The notes below the pieces were generated by a model. It did not search any database, was not told the DNA's origin, and was given only the letters and a program-made list of their open reading frames with translations. A stretch of DNA of 64,000 bases from Hygrophila difformis (lineage: Eukaryota > Streptophyta > Magnoliopsida > Lamiales > Acanthaceae): the NCBI GenBank assembly GCA_030278955.1, contig JAOANR010000006.1, positions 27,659,763 to 27,723,762 on the forward strand, in the 5' to 3' direction. The translations under genes and the position numbers were made by a program. Positions 22,704 through 42,899 of the stretch are shown here, piece by piece. Each line of letters starts with the position of its first letter. The first letter of the stretch is position 1.

Positions 22704-25191
22704 TGTAACACCCCGGATTTGATAACCCAGGCCGGGATGTCACCGCCACATCTCTCTAGCAAGACACGGACTCTCCGAGCTTGCCAAAGAGATGCAAGGC
22801 TATAGGTATTGCAAAAAGATTTAAAACAAGTCCGGAATCTATGTAAAAATAATAAGTGTCATCCACACATATAGTAGTAAATATATATTGCAGCGGAAAA
22901 ATGTAAATGGGCCGACATGGCCAAAACTCGGGATTTACATGCCCGTTATGCAAGTATCGTAAAAAGCAAATAAACAATGTTTAATAATCCATCCCCAATG
23001 CACATGCTATGCATCATCTCCGTACTCTGAAATAAAAAGAGAATACAACAATTTTATCAGTATATAAAATACTGAGTAAGTCGATCCTAACATAGCAATA
23101 AAGGGATTTAATTAGATAATTTAAAATTTCACTCCTAACATGCATTCACAAAATTTAAAGGAAATAATAATTTTAATTGTGTATTTAAACATGCATCTAA
23201 TCTACAATAATAATTTAGTCATGCCATGAAATTTAAAGACATAATTTAAATGCATAATTTAAAGACATGCAAAAATAAATAAATACTTAAAAACATTAAA
23301 TCTTTTATTTCCCCCGTTACGAAACCATTTCTCAGTGTTTTGTATAGCCGGTGATCCGGCGGCCGCAGCCGTGTCGTAAGTATCTTGTATAGCCGGTGAT
23401 CCGGCGGCCGCAGCCGTATCTGCCATACCCAGTAACACTCCGGAGCCTCGAGAAATCCATACGGACAACCCGAGAGAGTAGGCCATGTATCTCCCGCCAA
23501 CTGGCGTAATATTGCATCAAATTCTCTCGTCCATTATAGGCCCGAAGAGAAAAGGCTAGAGGGGCACCCTGCAGAGCACTCACCCTCCACCAAGTATCTC
23601 ATGTATCGTTTAGATTTAATGTATCGGGGTTTTTCAAAAGTGTAGATGTATCGTGTTTCAAATCTTTGACCGTTTGTTTCGAAATTTCAAAACTCTTCGA
23701 TTTAAAAGTATCTTGGCGTCACAGTTTGCGCCTTTCTCATTTAGAAATCCGTTTCAAGCCCGAAAATTCTGAAACCTTCACACTTTATGCAAAACACCCT
23801 AACGAACAACTTTCGTGTTTTAACTTTTTCAAAATAAGTTGAGGAAACATGTCAAAAATCGATTTTACTATGCAATCAGAAATCTGTCCGAACTCAGGTT
23901 TGACACATTTCAAAATCTCGACTTTTTAACATATCAAATGGACTCCAAAAATTCTGAAATTTAATATGCACATACTAGACATGATTATCTACAACTTTCA
24001 TGTAGATTGTAAAGATCAAATCGGACTAGAAATTATAGAAATAAATTCACTAAGTTCGAACATGTTCATAGACAGATTTCCACACGTTTTGTCAAAACAG
24101 TTTCTTTTCGATGTGATTTAAAATAGCAAACGTTAACGAAAATGGCTGAAATTTTTACACAACCTAGATTTATGTGTTAGGATTAAAAGTCTAGTTTTGA
24201 GTTTCTCGAATTGAATCCTCGAAATATGAGTTCTAGGCCGAAAACAGAAACTGCGCAAGATGGGGTTTTTAAGTTTGATTTTTACGTTTTGTTACATTAC
24301 ACCTATACCGGACGCCCCGAAATCACCCGTATTGATATGGAAGGCTCAACTTACAGTGATAGAGAGGTTTGGGTCGTCCTAAGGTCGCTGGCTCGTCCAA
24401 AATCCTACGAACGGATCTCCTCAACGTCAAGTTTCCGACTTTGGCCACGATTTCGAATCGGACGAAGAAATCCAATGTTAGATCAAGTTTTCGGGTTCAA
24501 AAACTTAAATAGAACTCTAAGAACGACTTACCACAGATTAGAATACAAGGAATCTTGTATTCAACGCCTCCTTCGTCGGTTTTCGTCGCCGGGAAGTGAT
24601 CGGAAAGTCGTCGGGAAGTCGCCGGAAAGTGTTTTGGCTTTGGAGAGAGTTGAGAGGGTTTGAGAGTGAATGGTGACTGATGAGAATGGGGGAGAGGCTG
24701 CCCTAGGTCGCCTAAAGGCTTCCCCCTTCGGCCAAAATCCGCTTTCCGAAGTCGGGAGGTCGAATTATGGTAAGAAATCGCCGAAAACGCGCAAGTTGCC
24801 AAAACCTGTAGGACCACGCGGGGTTGGCGCGCCTTTTAGCCAAACCCCGCCCGGCCAGCGCGCGAGACTCGCCTGGACTGCGGTCCGGGCGGGTCCGTGC
24901 GATCCGATCCGTCGGGTCTTTTCTCCTCTCTTTCGGACTTCTATCCTTCCCCGTTTTCGCGCTCGATTTTTTTCCGGGTCATTTCCGGATTATGCTTCTC
25001 ATCATAAATTTATTCCGTCTCAATTCGATTACGTGCTTGAAATCCTAAGACCGTCGATTTTGGTCCGTCGGGTTCTAATTCGTCGTCCTTGACTTCCGTG
25101 CATTTCCGCGTCTACGGGTTCTCGGAAACAAAACCTTCTCTCCTATTGGATTAATTCCTATTTTTATATTCTAAAATTTACGGGTATTACA
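22704..25191 (-). mobile_element. 5' LTR of the chimeric gypsy element
   Basis: Right LTR, 2,488 bp, the same length as the left LTR. Differences seen by eye are single substitutions (for example GCGGCCAC/GCGGCCGC, GAGCAAG/GAGTAAG, GATGCG/GATGTG, TCGGATT/TCGAATT, GGCCTAAA/GGCCGAAA, TTCCAAAG/TTCCGAAG). Confidence 0.93.
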
Positions 25192-25228
25192 AACACACAT
25201 AGGTAAAACGGAGTGTTAAATAAAATAC

Positions 25229-26865
25229 CTCGTGACATGGAGGGTTGACTCATCCTTCACTCGGTGGGCATAAATCCTCCAACTGCAATCTTTTGCCATA
25301 CATTCAGCATACACCCATGTAGGGGTTGTCCTTGTGAACTTCACTTGTCTTTGCTCACGTATAGCAAGTGATCTAACAGTATTCTTAAACTCCTCTTTGG
25401 TGGCAAACAACATTTCTAGACTGATTATTGGCTTGTAAATATCTGCTGCATTGAAAACCGGTGGCCTGCTTGCACCTTCATCATCTTCATCTGATACCCT
25501 CCTATCATCGAAATCATCTCCATCTGTGACCAAATCATCTTCAGAATCACTAGTATCAACTGATACTTCAGGTCCTTGCCCTTGTTCAACCCCTATATTG
25601 GTGTCAGCTTGCACATGAACATCCGCCAATTCTTCATTCTCCTCTGCTACCCGTACTTTGGCCAAATCATCATTGTCCTCGTAGCCACTCTCCACAAAAT
25701 GCTCATCATCTTCTGCGGATGCAGCCCCATCATCCTCATTTTCATTATCGTGAAACTTTTCATCGTCAAACTCAACACCCTCAAACTCGGCCCTATTAAC
25801 CTGTTCCAGTCGTTGTGAGTCAACCCCCGCACCCTGAAACTCAACACCATCAACAGATATTACATCGACCCTGTCAACCTCTCTCATTAATCTACCCTCA
25901 TCATCAACCTCTATCCCCTTCAAATCCCCTTCTTGTTCAGCCCCAACACCATCAAACTCAGCATCTTCACCTTTATCAATGTCACCATCATTTTCTTTCT
26001 TCAATCCACTGTTTTCTTCACTCTCACCGCCACTTCCACTTTCAAGATCAGAACTTCCACCGGTGCTGCCATCGTCAAACTCACTCACACAACCGACTAC
26101 AAACACATTCAATACTCTCTCTTTTATGAACTTGTGTCCCATCCCCTTTAGTTGCTTCTCATTTTGATATCAATTTGACTCTGTCGTCCTCCTTGATAAA
26201 ATATTCAACTTCGTCGACTACAACTCCCTCCTTGTTCAACAGGTACCCAAGTGTCCAGAAATCTAGCGTTTATGTGTTCACGTGGTCGTAAATTGCTTTC
26301 TCCCCTCCATGGTACACCGACGGCGGACCATCTATACAGAAACCACCCAAGTGTAGAACAATTGTAATGGATGTACACCCTTGATCTGCACAAACCAATA
26401 GCACACACTTTAAACTTGAGATAAGTCAAAACCAATCAAGGCACAACTGTAGTACATCATTTAAAGCAATCAACTATCACGAAATACATATAAAAATACA
26501 TAGAAGAATCCCATGCATTGTGGGCACCACTGTCCCCTTCTTTACATGCCGACAAACGCGGTCCACTTGTGAAAGATTCCATTTTTTTGGTCGGGTTTTG
26601 AGGACCACATTCGGCCCCTTTAAAATATACTCCCTAAACCCTTGTCATCAATACCATAACACAGCCCCTACCCCATTACCAATTTATTGAGTGAATATCA
26701 TACGGCTTCGGCATTTTCAGTAATTTTAAACCCTAAACCACGGAATATAAAACAAAAATAGTACTTACAATATGCAGGTGGTGGCCAATGCTCTTTTCCG
26801 TTCGATCTTCGAAGCCCCATTCTGTCAGCATCTACCCGTGGCCGCAACCTTCGTTCTTCCGACAT
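25229..26865 (-). pseudogene. MULE transposase, 5' half
   Basis: The likely start is the minus-strand ATG at 26865 (MSEERRLRPRVDADR), with a donor (ATT/GTAAGT) at 26769/26768. A second piece around 26390-26160 encodes the usual MULE N-terminal region in broken frames (VYHGGEKAIYDH, then VEYFIKEDDRVKLISK). The large open frame 26142-25216 starts MGHKFIKERV and has about 180 residues of acidic low-complexity sequence. It ends in the Mutator DNA-binding domain (FKNTVRSLAIREQRQVKFTR with CMAKDCSWRIYAHR, residues about 250-300). Coding stops at a donor (ACGAG/GTATTT) at 25229, and the next exon resumes at 15510 beyond the nested retrotransposon. The original intron was only about 100 bases. The MULE terminal inverted repeats were not found. 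Confidence 0.75.
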
Positions 26866-27051
26866 CCAGTGTTTGATGTTTCTGGGATGGAATCGTGCGA
26901 GTTTAGTGTTTACATTTGGGGGTAAAGCGGGTTAATTTTCTATCCCCCAAAAACGTGTTTCAGAAATTCTCATGTGTATAGTTGTTCAACGTTTCTTTGA
27001 TTTCCGGTTGATCGAGCGAGTGGGCAACACGCGGCACACTCTACTATAAAC

Positions 27052-27216
27052 TCCGTCCATTTGGTTGTGATTGGGAGCCCGAATGCCTTCTACTGGATCA
27101 ATTCTGGAAATTCAAGATCGCATGGCCGAGATCTAGATTTTGGCCTTGTAATAGGTCTAAAAAAAAATCATTTCCTCTTAAAAAATTCAAATACTACATA
27201 AATGGGACGGGGAGTA
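27052..27216. mobile_element. Possible degenerate Stowaway-like MITE
   Basis: Left end CTCCGTCCATTT and right end AAATGGGACGGGGAG are imperfect inverted repeats of the CTCCCTCCGTCCC type seen elsewhere in the window. The right side is followed by TA; the left flank is less clear. Confidence 0.35.
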
Positions 27217-27239
27217 TTAGTTAAAAATTAAACAAATTG

Positions 27240-27651
27240 TCACAAAAGTCAACGAGCAGAGCTTGGATAGGAGGGTAGTTCTTTAGACGCCCTCTAGAAA
27301 GGCGGCCAAGGCTTTACCAAGAAGGGCTGGTCTTAGTTTTGCTTCTCCATTTTCACTAGAGAGTAGAACAGGGAGACTATTTAAAAATGAAGATGGAGCA
27401 TAATAGAATAGTATTAGCAGCCAACCCAGTTGGTAATTGGTATTAATAATTTTTTAGTACTATTTCTGTATTTGTTGTAATCTGACCTCACAAGTCACAA
27501 AAGCGCGCTGTCTCTCGATCGCCACTGGATTCTCTGTATCTTTCCACTTCCCGGCACCCGCCGCCGCCATAGCCGTCGCCCTCTTCGGCTCTTCCTCCTT
27601 CCCTACCACATAATTCTTCATTTCTGGTTCTCGCCACTATATTAGCTTCAC
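27240..27651 (+). promoter_or_regulatory. Putative promoter and 5' UTR of the receptor kinase gene
   Basis: The 400 bases upstream of the kinase ATG have no coding potential. A TATTTAAA at 27378-27385 could act as a TATA box, followed by a pyrimidine-rich leader (27510-27625) typical of plant 5' UTRs. The transcription start cannot be fixed from sequence. Confidence 0.35.
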
Positions 27652-36249
<8,598 letters not shown>

Positions 36250-37271
36250 ATTACATGAATCATTTAACGTTGTTTGTGTGTATAGTATTTGGGTTTGCAT
36301 TGTACAATCCGGTTACGGTACAAGCCCTTAAATAGTCCGCACTACAAACATCACATTTGATATTTCTTCTATCACAAAGAGTATCTCTCACATCACATAT
36401 TCTTCAATCACACATATCTTCTGAAATATCTCTCATCACACACATAAAAGTATGCAGGTGAAGGTGTATGCATTGTATTGTGTTTATTACATTGTTGTGT
36501 ATTTTTTTTGAAACAGATTAGACATTTGATTTGAGGGCTTCTGTAGAGGCTATTTATATTTTCACTACTTTCTGTTATGTTACGCCTTTGTGCATGTTTT
36601 ACTGTCCTTTCTCTTTTCTCATTGAAAAATAGAATTATTTATTTATATATGTATATATATAGATATATGTATCTATAGATATGAATGTTTTAAATTTGAT
36701 ATGTTTATTTAAAAAGAAAAAAAAATAGTTCCATTGATTTTTATTAAGAAAATTGATTATTTAAGAAGATTAATTAAACAGTAGTTAGTTGTGGAAGACC
36801 CATCATCTCACGTAAGCAAATAGGACAAGGGATCAGTTCATCCGAATAGGGGCATCCTCTCGACATTGAAAGAACGAAGGAAATAACACCCCTATGGAGA
36901 TGTCGATGTTGGAACAACACACTGGGATATTTTGCTTATTTGCTTTTAATCATTCTCAACTATCAATTGTTTAATTCAGAAGGGATGGGTAAACCCTAAG
37001 TAGGGGTGGGGGCAAGGTGCCAGTAGACCAGGTTGAGGTATGGAGATGCTATAGTATGCAATACGTGTGGAATTGGAATTTCTAAGCAGGAGGTGGAGCT
37101 GATAGCCTGTTGGGGCATCAGCTGGTCCTTCACTTGTCGATTGTGTTATTAAATGTTTATATTGGAAGTACCAAACTTATCAAATACTAGTATTTGAATA
37201 ATGACTTTGCCATTCGTTTTCCCCCTGAAGGAAAAAAAAAAGGCATGGTTATAGTAGAATTCTCAAAATAA
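36250..37271 (+). other. 3' UTR and intergenic DNA, no gene
   Basis: This follows the kinase stop codon. The first few hundred bases are presumably the 3' UTR; no clear AATAAA signal was seen. A TATATA-type simple repeat lies at 36644-36680. The rest is AT-rich without coding potential. Confidence 0.6.
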
Positions 37272-38404
37272 GGGCCCGTTTGGATTGGCTTTTAAAAAAA
37301 GCAGAAACCAAAAGCAGAAGCAGAAGTGAAAGCCAAAAGCAGAAGCAGCTAACTTTTGTGTTTGGATGGAATGTTTAAAAAGCAGCTTTTTTTCAATAGT
37401 GTGTTTGGATGTATAAAAGTGAAAAGTGCTTTTGAAATGTGTAAATTACCAAAAAGGATATGCTATTTATATATGATAGTATATATTTATAGTGTAATAT
37501 AAATAAATTAATAGGGGCATTTATGACTCTGCACACATTACTAGGTGCTTTTGGCTTCTGCTTTTCGGAGAAGCACCACCTGGGCTGCTTCTCCCAGAAG
37601 CACTTTTGCAGCTTTTCGAGGTGCTTTTGCTTTTTCTGAAAAGCCAAAACAAAGAGGGTGTTTGGATTGGCTTCTACCAAGGTGCTTTTGGCTTTTGCTT
37701 CTGCCAAAAGCACTTTTGGGGAAAAAGAAACGTTTGGTTTGGCTTTTTTAAAAAAGCAGAAGCACCTCGAAAAGCTGCAAAAGTGCTTCTGGGAGAAGCA
37801 GCCCAGGGGGTGCTTCTCCGAAAAGCAGAAGCCAAAAGCACTTCGTAAATTGTGCAAAGACTTAAATACCCTCATTACTTAATATAAATTACACTATAAA
37901 TATATCTTACTATCATATTAAGTAGCATGTCCTTTTTGGTAAGAAGCCGTTTGGATTGGCTTTTGGGGGAGTGCTTTTGGCTTTTGCTTCTGTCAAAAGC
38001 ACTTCTGATAAAAAAGAGGTGTTTGTTTTGGCTTTTGGAAAAAAGCAAAAGCACCATGAGAAGCCAAAAAAGTGCTTCTGGGAGAAGCAGCCCAGGGGGT
38101 GCTTCTCCCAAAAGCAGAAGCCAAAAGCACTTCGTAAAATGTGCAAAGACTTAAATACCCCCACTACTTAATATAAATTACACTATAAATATATCTTATT
38201 ATCATATTAAATAGCATGTCCTTTTTAGTAATTACCACATTCCAAAAGCACTTTTCATTTTTATTCATCCAAACATATTTTTAAAAAAAGCCGCTTTTCA
38301 AGCATTCTATCCAAACACAAAAGTTACATGCTTTTGCTTTTGACTTCTGCTTCTGCTTCTACTTTTAGCTTCTGCTTTTTTCAAAAGCCAATCCAAACGG
38401 GCCC
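37272..38404. mobile_element. MITE-like inverted-repeat element, Harbinger type candidate
   Basis: The ends GGGCCCGTTTGGATTGGCTTTT and AAAAGCCAATCCAAACGGGCCC are perfect inverted repeats flanked by TAA on both sides (37269-37271 and 38405-38407), a 3-bp duplication like that of PIF/Harbinger elements. The inside is made of further copies of the same words in both directions (GTTTGGATTGGCTT at 37661 and 37949; AGCAGAAGCCAAAAGCA many times), so it looks like several related elements inserted in or fused to each other. Open frames across it are translations of these repeats, not genes. Confidence 0.75.
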
Positions 38405-38664
38405 TAATTTATCCATTTAAAAAGCACTTTTCACTTTTACACATCCAAACACAATTTTGAAAAAAAGCTGCTTTTCAAACATTCCATCCAAACACAAAAG
38501 TTACCTGCTTCTGCTTTTGGCTTTCACTTCTGCTTCTGCTTTTGGCTTCAGCTTTTTTCAAAAGCCAATCCAAACAGGCCCAAACACCCTTTTTCCTTCA
38601 AAAGTGCTTTTGGCAGAAGCAAAAGCCAAAAGCACTTGGAAAAAAGCCAATCCAAACAGGCTCT
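38405..38664. repeat. Truncated right ends of the same MITE family
   Basis: Two more AAAAGCCAATCCAAACAGGC ends (about 38560 and 38640) with the AGCTTCTGCTTTTGG filler, but no matching left ends. They are one-sided copies adjoining the complete element. Confidence 0.7.
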
Positions 38665-38709
38665 AAATGTGATTGTTTCTTCGGGGCATGTTTCGAACAT
38701 TGTAATGTA

Positions 38710-39140
38710 CTCCCTCCGTTTTCTAAAAATTCAAATGAATTCACAGTGCACGTAGTCCAAGACATATTTTAAACCATTAATAACTCCATTTCGGTACAAG
38801 TCATTACAAGAAAGTTGGTGTTTACCGAGGACCATCAACGTGGACCTAGATTTTCGTCGGCTTTTAGAGTAGAATAACGAGGACAAGTACACGGTGGATT
38901 TAGCGTGGAATATTACGAGATAATATCCACGGAAATAAGAACCTGGGTAGAGTTCGATATTTAAAAAACTAGTAGAAATTCTAAAAGTTTGATATTTAAA
39001 AACTATTCGACGAGACGAATCTAACAAGATCTCACTTGGCTATATTTTAACTTGTATAACTATAATAAAACTTTAAGTCAAAGTGCGTGTGTGAATATTG
39101 TCAAAATCCAAATGTTACAACAATTGAAAAATGGAAGGAG
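38710..39140. mobile_element. Stowaway-like MITE with a small nested insertion
   Basis: Left end CTCCCTCCGTTTTCT, right end AATGGAAGGAG, flanked by TA. It shares long internal stretches with 41963-42220 (AACCATTAATAACTC, TTTGATATTTAAAAACTA, CTCACTTGGCTATAT). Relative to that copy it holds an extra 169 bases (38802-38970) starting CATTACAAGAAAG and flanked by AGT. The flank and start are CACTA-like, but I found no matching terminal inverted repeat. Confidence 0.75.
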
Positions 39141-39205
39141 TATTATATTGAATATTTTATTATTTATGACATGTGTATTGTATTAAACTAGTGTTATGTA
39201 GAATA

Positions 39206-39374
39206 TTTTTTTTGGAGGAGCCATTAAAGGCCGAGAAAGGGGTGGTGGGAGCCTATGTCACACAAATTACAAAGGGAACAAACGGGAGGAATAGGGGGCG
39301 GTGGAGATTCGAACTCTCAAACTTCCGTAGGAAGTTAAGGAATTTAGCCACTTGAACTAAGTCCTCATCCCCAA
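39206..39374 (-). mobile_element. tRNA-derived SINE candidate
   Basis: Read on the minus strand, the sequence starts GGGGATGAGGACTTAG. It has a pol III A box (TAGTTCAAGTGGC, 39359-39347) and a B box (GAGTTCGAATCTCC, 39316-39303) at normal spacing. After a tRNA-unrelated body of about 80 bases it ends in a run of eight A residues (39213-39206). This is the plan of a plant SINE. No clear target-site duplication was found. A degenerate tRNA gene is less likely because no anticodon arm can be recognised. Confidence 0.6.
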
Positions 39375-39797
39375 TTATATTGAACATTTTTTGTGTTGAT
39401 GTTATATTACATCATGATTTATAATTATTTTTAAAATAATTATATAAAAAATTAGTTTCCTAAAATTTTTAATTGTGGAGTATATTAGTAAATATTAAAA
39501 ACAATATTTTTTTGAATATCATAATATTTATTAGTTATGAGATGAACTAGGAAGAAAGAAGGAAGAAAAAATAATGAATGAGAAATAATGCACCATAAGT
39601 ACAACCTCCCGTAAGATGTTAAATAATACATCGAATTCATCATAAAAATAATGCATATATATCTCTTAAAAAATACAAACAGAGATAATGCATATAAAAT
39701 CATTTTCTAATTTATATTGATTTATATTCTAATTTACTAATACTATTTCAGCAATGTGGTGTTTATCCGTAGTGAATGTGTGGTCATAACTCATAAC

Positions 39798-40494
39798 TAG
39801 GGTGTAAATGAGACTGATAGGCTCGAAAAATATTCGGGCTCGACTCGATCAAAGCTCGGCCAAAGCTCGACTCGAAAAGGCTAGGCTCGAATTCGAGATC
39901 GGCTCGAATATTAATGAGCTCAAGCCGAGCTAACTAATACTCGGCTCGAAAGCTCGATAATAGGCTCGAATATTATATATATATATATATTATTTCTTTC
40001 TTAAAAATATAGTATATTTTCTTTCTTAACAAATGTGAGGAAGAGGAAGTCCAACAGTAAATTCACTCCTCCATTTATTTAATAATATAGTATATTATAT
40101 TTTATTATTGTTAACACTAAATCAAAAAAACTAAATCCCAATCTCCTTCCAAATTGAGACTATTATAAGGAATTATGAATAGTTTAATATATTTCTACAG
40201 AACTCCGTCTTTCAAGTTTTTAAGCTCATTATTGACTAATTTAAAATTTTTTAGTCTTGAGTCCAATGTGGTCTAGGGATACCGGTTTTAAAAAAAATAA
40301 AAATAAAAATTATGTCGAGCTTTTTTGGCCCTTCGAGCCAAGCTCGAGCTTCAATATATTGGGTCGAGTTCGATCCGAGCTCAATTTTTAAAGCTCGTCG
40401 AGCTTCGAGCTTGAGCCGAGCCGAACCTATACATAATCGAGCCGAGCTCGAGTCTGGTAAGGCTCGAGCTCGGCTCGACTCGTTTACACCCCTA
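39798..40494. mobile_element. Non-autonomous hAT element, 697 bp
   Basis: Ends TAGGGTGTAAATGAG and, in reverse complement, TAGGGGTGTAAACGAG, flanked by the perfect 8-bp duplication CTCATAAC (39790-39797 and 40495-40502). Both flanks are rich in GCTCGA/TCGAGC words that pair with each other. The middle is AT-rich with a TA repeat at 39971-39991. No transposase. Confidence 0.88.
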
Positions 40495-40668
40495 CTCATA
40501 ACACTATTCTGCTAGCATCTCATATAAAGATGAGGCGCAAAAGTCAACGAATAGATACAAAAAATGGGGTGTGGCGTGTGTGTTGTCAAGAACAAATACT
40601 GGCAAAAATGGTATTATGAATCCGCATAGAAAAATGATGTCAGAGCAATGAAAAATGATGACTGTGTG

Positions 40669-41383
40669 CAGGGGCGGATTTAGTTTAGGTCAAGGTAGGT
40701 CAATTGACCCACAAAAAAAAAATAGTAGTAATATTTTAATGTAATTAGGATAAGTTGTAATTTTAAGATATTGTATGTGATGTTAGTATTGATATTGCTG
40801 TATTATAATAATATTTGATGTAATAAAGCTTCAATATTTGGTTCTTTAAATTTAAAATTCTATTTACTGTACAATTATTATTTATTATATTAAAATTAAT
40901 TGTCATAATTATTGATAAGGTAAAATAATTAGATAGTCCTAGGTTTTCCATTCTTGGCAACCTGTGATTGAATAATTTGGGGATAAGTTTTATATATTCA
41001 TTGTTTTTATATTAACATGTTTGTATATATTAGGGTTATTTTAGAAAATAATTAAATTAAAATTTAGATTTTGAAGTATGAAGTTTGAAATTAATAGTGA
41101 AAATTGGTTTTAAATTGAGATAATTTTGGGTGATGTATCTGTTATTGAGTTTAGAAGTTGGAGTTTGGAAAACTAAAAATTGATAGAGGCAATGTTTAAA
41201 GTTAGATGCTACAGTAGAAATATTTACCATATACTATTTTTTAGTATTTCAAAAGTTAAACACTATCATTTTTTTTTTTCTAAATGCAACCAAGATATTT
41301 AAATAATAGATTTTTAAAGGTTAGAAGTATACGGTTAGTTAATAAAATGACCTACCAAACTATAAATCCTGGATCCGCCACTG
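40669..41383. mobile_element. Non-autonomous hAT element, 715 bp
   Basis: Ends CAGGGGCGGATTTAG and, in reverse complement, CAGTGGCGGATCCAG, with the perfect 8-bp duplication ACTGTGTG (40661-40668 and 41384-41391). AT-rich inside, no coding capacity. Confidence 0.88.
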
Positions 41384-41427
41384 ACTGTGTGAAATGATGT
41401 GTGTGCATGAAAAAATGATGAATATTA

Positions 41428-41689
41428 CTCCCTCTGTCTCGACTAAGATGTCATGTTTGACTTCTGCACAAAATTCAATGCACTTTTAAATCGTTAATTA
41501 ATATATGAAAATATATAAAAGTAAAAATTATATAAAATATATATTCGAAAACTATACAATTAAACGAATCTAACAATATCAAACTCGAATAATTTTTTCA
41601 ATTATATACTTACAGTAATATGGAGTCAAAGTTGAACAATGAACAGTGTCAAAAAGTCAAACAGGACATCTAAGGTGGGACGGAGGGAG
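41428..41689. mobile_element. Stowaway-like MITE, 262 bp
   Basis: Left end CTCCCTCTGTCTCGACTAAGATGTC, right end GACATCTAAGGTGGGACGGAGGGAG, flanked by TA. Confidence 0.85.
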
Positions 41690-41962
41690 TATAAAATAAG
41701 CAACATCATTTTTTATGGAGCTATCATCATTTTTCATAGCATGGACATCATTTAGCATGTACAGACAAATTAATTGCCAGTATAGGAACCGGACTGCAAA
41801 AAGTGAGCACATTTGTTTGTTGAAATTTGAGAAAACAATTATAAAAAATGTACTTAGGCAGTTCGTTGAAAAGTATTATAACATGCCACTAAAATATACT
41901 ATAGAGTGTCGTTAAAATATATACAGACTGTTGCAAAAATATATACTTCAGTCATTAAAATA

Positions 41963-42220
41963 CTTCCTCTATTTTTTTTGTTTGCTACGGACCCACTCAC
42001 AAGCAGTCAAATGCACATTTTAAACCATTAATAACTCAAATTCGGTATAAATAAAAATTCACAAAGTTTGATATTTAAAAACTAAAAGACGAGACAAATC
42101 TAACAAAATCTCACTTGGCTATATGTTAACTTGTATAACCATGATAAAACTTTAAGTCAAAGTGTTTGTGTGAATAGTACCATTTTTACAAACTTAGCTA
42201 TCTTTTTTAAACGGAGAAAG
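41963..42220. mobile_element. Stowaway-like MITE, 258 bp
   Basis: Left end CTTCCTCTATTTT, right end AAACGGAGAAAG, flanked by TA. Same family as 38710-39140, which shows where that copy gained extra sequence. Confidence 0.75.
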
Positions 42221-42222
42221 TA

Positions 42223-42899
42223 TACAGGTAGGATTCCTAGTTGAAATATAAAAACTGCTAAAATAAACTAGTTATTGGTAACCCCCCACACACAGTTCAT
42301 CCATCCAACAATTTCACAATACTCATTGCTTTCCATAATCATCATTATCAGTTTCTGTGCCGCTTAATTGGTTCACCAATCACCCATTCTCCGTCGACGA
42401 CATCAAGGATGACATCTCCTTCGAAATCTCCAGGAAAGTGAAGGATTTGTAACATGTAAATAAAGATTCTTTCCATGTTATTAAAATTACAAAGTTGTCC
42501 TTTGCATTAATTTCTACTATTGATTTCAACTTCCCATTTTCTCATTAATGGCTCACAAAAATCTCAGTATGTCATTCCTTTTCCTTTGTTCGCTTTCTTA
42601 TGTTGTTTCACAAAAAAAAAAAAAAAACTCCGTATGTCAAGATTTTCACTCCTCTGTACCATAAACCACTTCGATTTGAAAGTATGAAAAAGAACATTCG
42701 AAAAGAAACATAAAAATTTCTTGGCATTTGAAAAACATGATAGCATACAATTTGTGTGTACAACAATATGATATTCAACTTTGAAAACTATTGGACATTT
42801 TGATCCTGGTTGGATTTATTCGAAGACATGAATATCCATGTTTACGTAACTTTGAAAAGCGATCGTGTGGGGAGCACACTCAAAGAAACTAAATACGAT
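42223..42899. other. Intergenic, no supported gene
   Basis: AT-rich with a short open stretch near 42361-42452 on the plus strand (VPLNWFTNHPFSVDDIKDD) that is too short to assign. An A-rich run lies at 42611-42626. I see no other feature. Confidence 0.5.

Larger units (their letters stand above)
15579..25191 (-). mobile_element. Young chimeric Ty3/gypsy chromovirus-derived element
   Basis: Both ends are LTRs of 2,488 bp starting TGTAACACC and ending GGTATTACA. The five bases AACAC flank it on both sides (15574-15578 and 25192-25196). The tRNA-Met-type primer site beside the right LTR and the purine tract beside the left LTR fix the minus-strand orientation. I counted six substitutions and no length change between the LTRs, about 99.8% identity; at the commonly used grass rate of 1.3e-8 this suggests about 0.1 million years. 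Internally only the last part of pol survives. Most of the rest is a plus-strand (antisense) gene and a short sense ORF in the gag position. It must have moved using proteins from another element. It lies in an intron of the MULE transposase. Confidence 0.92.

Noticed and set aside
37393..38772. Several 60-160-codon frames rich in Lys, Ala and Cys
   Set aside because: They translate the AAAAGCAGAAGC repeat units of the MITE cluster in all frames.
42361..42452. Short plus-strand open stretch as an exon of a host gene
   Set aside because: Only about 30 codons, with no family match I recognise and no further exon nearby.
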